A stretch of 44,765 bases of DNA from Caldifarciminota bacterium. GTDB taxonomy: Bacteria; Hydrothermota; Tepidihabitantia; SM23-42. The notes under the pieces are model-generated. The model had not been told where the DNA came from, ran no database searches, and saw only the letters and a program-made list of their open reading frames with translations. Both the position numbers and the translations under genes were made by a program. The stretch covers positions 1 to 44,765 of the forward strand of contig JACUUY010000005.1 of the NCBI GenBank assembly GCA_014859085.1, in the 5' to 3' direction. Of this stretch, positions 42,389-44,765 are shown one piece after another (within the stretch, counting starts at the first letter, position 1; every line of letters starts with the position of its first letter).

Positions 42389-44765
42389 ATGATCATCATT
42401 CTTTTTCTCCTGCATGCAGCGTGGCAACAACGCGTGTCATATGAAATACGGGCAGTACTCGACACCGATGAGCATACACTTGCCGCGTCGGCCGATCTGA
42501 CATACTATAATAATTCACCCTTCGCGCTCGATACCATATATCTTTATCTCCATGCAAATGCGTTCGGCAGCCGGCAGACTTACTACGTGCGGGAAGCCGG
42601 GAAGATGGGGGATCAAAGGTTCGAAAGAATGCCCATTCAGGGTCATGGCGGCATGACCGTTGACCGGGTCGCATCGAACGCACACGCACTGGGATTCTGC
42701 ATCACGGAGACAATACTGGCGGTACCGTTGGCGCAACCTGTGATCCCCGGGGATTCCGTGAATTTCACGATTGATTATTGGCTCAGGATCCCAAGAGAAT
42801 TGCACGAGTTCGGATACTGGCCCGGTCATTATGAGATGACTTGCTGGTATCCAAGGGTCTGCGTCTTTGACGCCGCAGGGTGGCATGTTGAAGCCTTGCA
42901 TCCGCTCGGAGGCACGTATGGCGAGTTCGGCCGGTATGACGTCACGATCGACCTTCCGGCTGATTATGTCGTCGCCGCTACAGGACGGCAGGTAGTGCAT
43001 GCAGGGAGAGAATTTGCGAGCGATCTCAATGACCGCGACAATGAAAACGTCTCTGGCGGGCGCAAGCGCGTGCGCTTCGCGGCTGATGACGTCGATGATT
43101 TCATATGGGTCTGCGACCGGGAATTCGGGGTCCGGATGTGCAAGGTGGAGAATACTAACATCTCTGTTTTTTATCGCCGGGAAAACGAAAACCATGGTGA
43201 GAATGCATGCCAGTATGCAATTGATGCCGTATCGAGGCTCGCCCGGTGGTTCGGAGATTATCCTTACGGGGATATTTGTATTGTCGACGGCTTCCACCGG
43301 GGAGGCGCAGCATATCCACAGATGATCATTATCAGCATGAAGGAAGACCGCCTGACACGCTATTTCGAAGCGCAGCTGGCCGGCGAAATAGGCAAACAAT
43401 GGTTTGACGCGGTAATCGGCGTGAATGGATCGCGGGATGGTTGGCTCGGCCAGGGTCTTGCCGCCTATGCTGCAATAAGATACATGGAGGATAAGTACGG
43501 ACCGGAATACTCGCTCATGAAGACACCGCTGTTGCCTCCCTTATCCCTGGAGTATTGTCACCGGTTGTACTATTACGTGATGCAGACAAATCGGCTGGAA
43601 AAGCCGGTTTCGGCATCTGCCGGCAACTATGTCGATCTGCCCATCGTCTATGAGAGCAGCATTAGATCAAAGCCCGCGCTCTTTTTCCGGTCGCTGGAGA
43701 ACATGTGCGGCAGGGATCAATTCGATGGAATGCTCCGGCAGTACTATCAGGAGCACACGTTTAAGCATGCGCGGCCAGAAGATCTCATCGGCATATGCAG
43801 CCGCTTCAGCGATCACGATCTGGCGCCGCTCTTTGATTCATTCATCCATACTACAGAATTCTGCGACTGGGCGGTGAAACGGGTGACCGGGCATACGGTG
43901 GAGATAGAAAACAGGGGAGATCTGAGGATGCCGGTCGACGTGCTGGTCCGGACTGCATCCGGCGAACATAATTTCGCCCTGGACGGTAAGGCGAAGGATT
44001 ATTTAATCGAGCTGCCGCATGACGCGGGAGAAGTGACCGGGGTGGCGATAGACCCGTCAGAGAATACTCTGGACCCGGACCTCTGGAATAATCACTTCCC
44101 GCGCAGGGTCTCGGTCAAGCCGGTTTTCGATTTTGACTGGCCGTCGTTTTCCACCTACCAGATCATCTGGTCGCCGTATCTCTGGTATAATCACTATGAT
44201 GGCGTGAAAGCAGGTCTTTATGTCTTTGGCGACAAGTTCGCGGATTTTGATTTTGTCAAGGGCGGATACCAGAAGACGGCTGGCTATGTTCGCGGGTTTG
44301 GCAGCGGCCGGGACTATCCGCTGCTCAACTACCAGACGCCGGTCGTGTTCAGGGATGGGTTGCGCGTTCGCCTGCGATTCAGCGGCTCACGTTCCCGAGG
44401 TGGAGATTACATCAGCCTCGGTTTCGCCAGCAGTCTCGGACGTCCCTTCGCACGTAAGCCGCAGGTTGAGATTACGAACATGCTTGTCTATGGCGGGCTT
44501 TTCACATATGCAGGCTTGGACTCGATCGATTGGGACTTGGGCAAGAACGTCTCCCTCGATAATCATTTCCGGTTCCGGTATTCGGCATTAAACATCGATG
44601 CCCGATTAGCTTTTGCCCATCATGCGCTCGGCAGTGACTGGCAATACTTGAAATCGACGTTTGAGATAAGGCGTTCATTCGCGATCGGCGTGCCGTTCAC
44701 AGTTCGCCTTTTCGTCGGCAAGATATTCGGCGCGGCGCCGGTCCACGAACAATTGTTCCTGAGCA
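42389..44765 (+). CDS. M1-aminopeptidase-like pseudopeptidase with barrel-like C-terminus (partial)
   Basis: The frame is open for 792 codons and runs off the window. A short export-like start (MIIILFLLHAAW) precedes an M1 beta-saddle domain, then the catalytic-fold region. GGAAYP (residues 305-310) stands where the family has GGMEYP, GEIGK (332-336) where it has HExxH, and WLGQGLAAY (352-360) where it has WLDEGLA. All three zinc ligands, two His and the Glu, are replaced, at the exact HExxH-x18-E spacing. The general-base Glu remains. The last third has barrel-like alternation (YLWYNHYDGVKAGLYVFG). A non-enzymatic surface binding role is likely. Confidence 0.82.
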   Translation, partial: MIIILFLLHAAWQQRVSYEIRAVLDTDEHTLAASADLTYYNNSPFALDTIYLYLHANAFGSRQTYYVREAGKMGDQRFERMPIQGHGGMTVDRVASNAHALGFCITETILAVPLAQPVIPGDSVNFTIDYWLRIPRELHEFGYWPGHYEMTCWYPRVCVFDAAGWHVEALHPLGGTYGEFGRYDVTIDLPADYVVAATGRQVVHAGREFASDLNDRDNENVSGGRKRVRFAADDVDDFIWVCDREFGVRMCKVENTNISVFYRRENENHGENACQYAIDAVSRLARWFGDYPYGDICIVDGFHRGGAAYPQMIIISMKEDRLTRYFEAQLAGEIGKQWFDAVIGVNGSRDGWLGQGLAAYAAIRYMEDKYGPEYSLMKTPLLPPLSLEYCHRLYYYVMQTNRLEKPVSASAGNYVDLPIVYESSIRSKPALFFRSLENMCGRDQFDGMLRQYYQEHTFKHARPEDLIGICSRFSDHDLAPLFDSFIHTTEFCDWAVKRVTGHTVEIENRGDLRMPVDVLVRTASGEHNFALDGKAKDYLIELPHDAGEVTGVAIDPSENTLDPDLWNNHFPRRVSVKPVFDFDWPSFSTYQIIWSPYLWYNHYDGVKAGLYVFGDKFADFDFVKGGYQKTAGYVRGFGSGRDYPLLNYQTPVVFRDGLRVRLRFSGSRSRGGDYISLGFASSLGRPFARKPQVEITNMLVYGGLFTYAGLDSIDWDLGKNVSLDNHFRFRYSALNIDARLAFAHHALGSDWQYLKSTFEIRRSFAIGVPFTVRLFVGKIFGAAPVHEQLFLS

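Overview
This window looks like a piece of a main chromosome from an uncultured, Gram-negative-type bacterium with moderately high GC. The mix fits an FCB-like candidate phylum such as WOR-3/Stahlbacteria, but that placement is inference. Evidence includes a secreted protein with a C-terminal sorting (FlgD/T9SS type A-like) domain, outer-membrane-barrel-like fusions to peptidase folds, Spy/CnrX-like periplasmic proteins, SPOR and DciA-like proteins, an RpoN sigma factor, and many housekeeping genes. There are no phage genes, no complete IS, no CRISPR array, no rRNA and no tRNA that I can support.

Layout. 1-2650: secG-rplU-rpmA, then rpoN. 2759-5365: a large surface gluzincin-propeller-barrel protein. 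5424-11070: recF-dciA-like-gyrB-M42 aminopeptidase-inactivated RAYT-like protein-methyltransferase, closely packed. 11074-16061: a divergent pair, a lytic transglycosylase on minus and lemA-htpX-DUF3108-manC-SPOR-rdgB on plus. 16067-23450, all minus: rpsO-pnp-M16 peptidase-truD, a DUF4412-like exported protein, and an ECF sigma/anti-sigma/yggU group. 23658-27060: saccharopine-dehydrogenase-like, VOC and unknown membrane protein. 27094-30836, minus: FemAB-like, hypE, ribD and ribE. 30972-34012: membrane acyltransferase, a tiny secreted repeat protein and a phosphoglucosamine-mutase-like enzyme. 34100-37694, minus: a frameshifted sorting-domain protein with a structured leader, a 251-bp MITE-like insertion, and a cysteine-desulfurase-like enzyme preceded by a leaderless mini-ORF. 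37846-42155: a second DUF4412-like protein, tag-atl DNA repair genes, and an ECF sigma/anti-sigma/CnrX-Spy envelope-stress module. 42389-end: an M1-like pseudopeptidase, cut by the window edge.

Regulation can be read unusually well. Fourteen sigma70-type promoters have a TTGAC(A/T)-like -35 and a TATAAT-like -10 separated by exactly 16 bp. Several place the -10 only 6-15 nt before the start codon with no Shine-Dalgarno (lytic transglycosylase, glmM-like, FemAB, ribD, acyltransferase, recF), so the organism appears to mix leaderless and SD-led translation.

Most notable: a MITE with 16/18-matching terminal inverted repeats beginning CTGA and a perfect 9-bp target duplication (Tn5/Tn10-like geometry); an M1 homologue in which all zinc ligands are replaced at the exact family spacing; a Y1 transposase homologue that has lost both HUH histidines and the nucleophilic tyrosine yet sits in a core operon; a 108-residue secreted protein with three 21-residue repeats carrying TonB-box-like motifs; and a structured leader with an orphan extended SD upstream of the sorting-domain gene.
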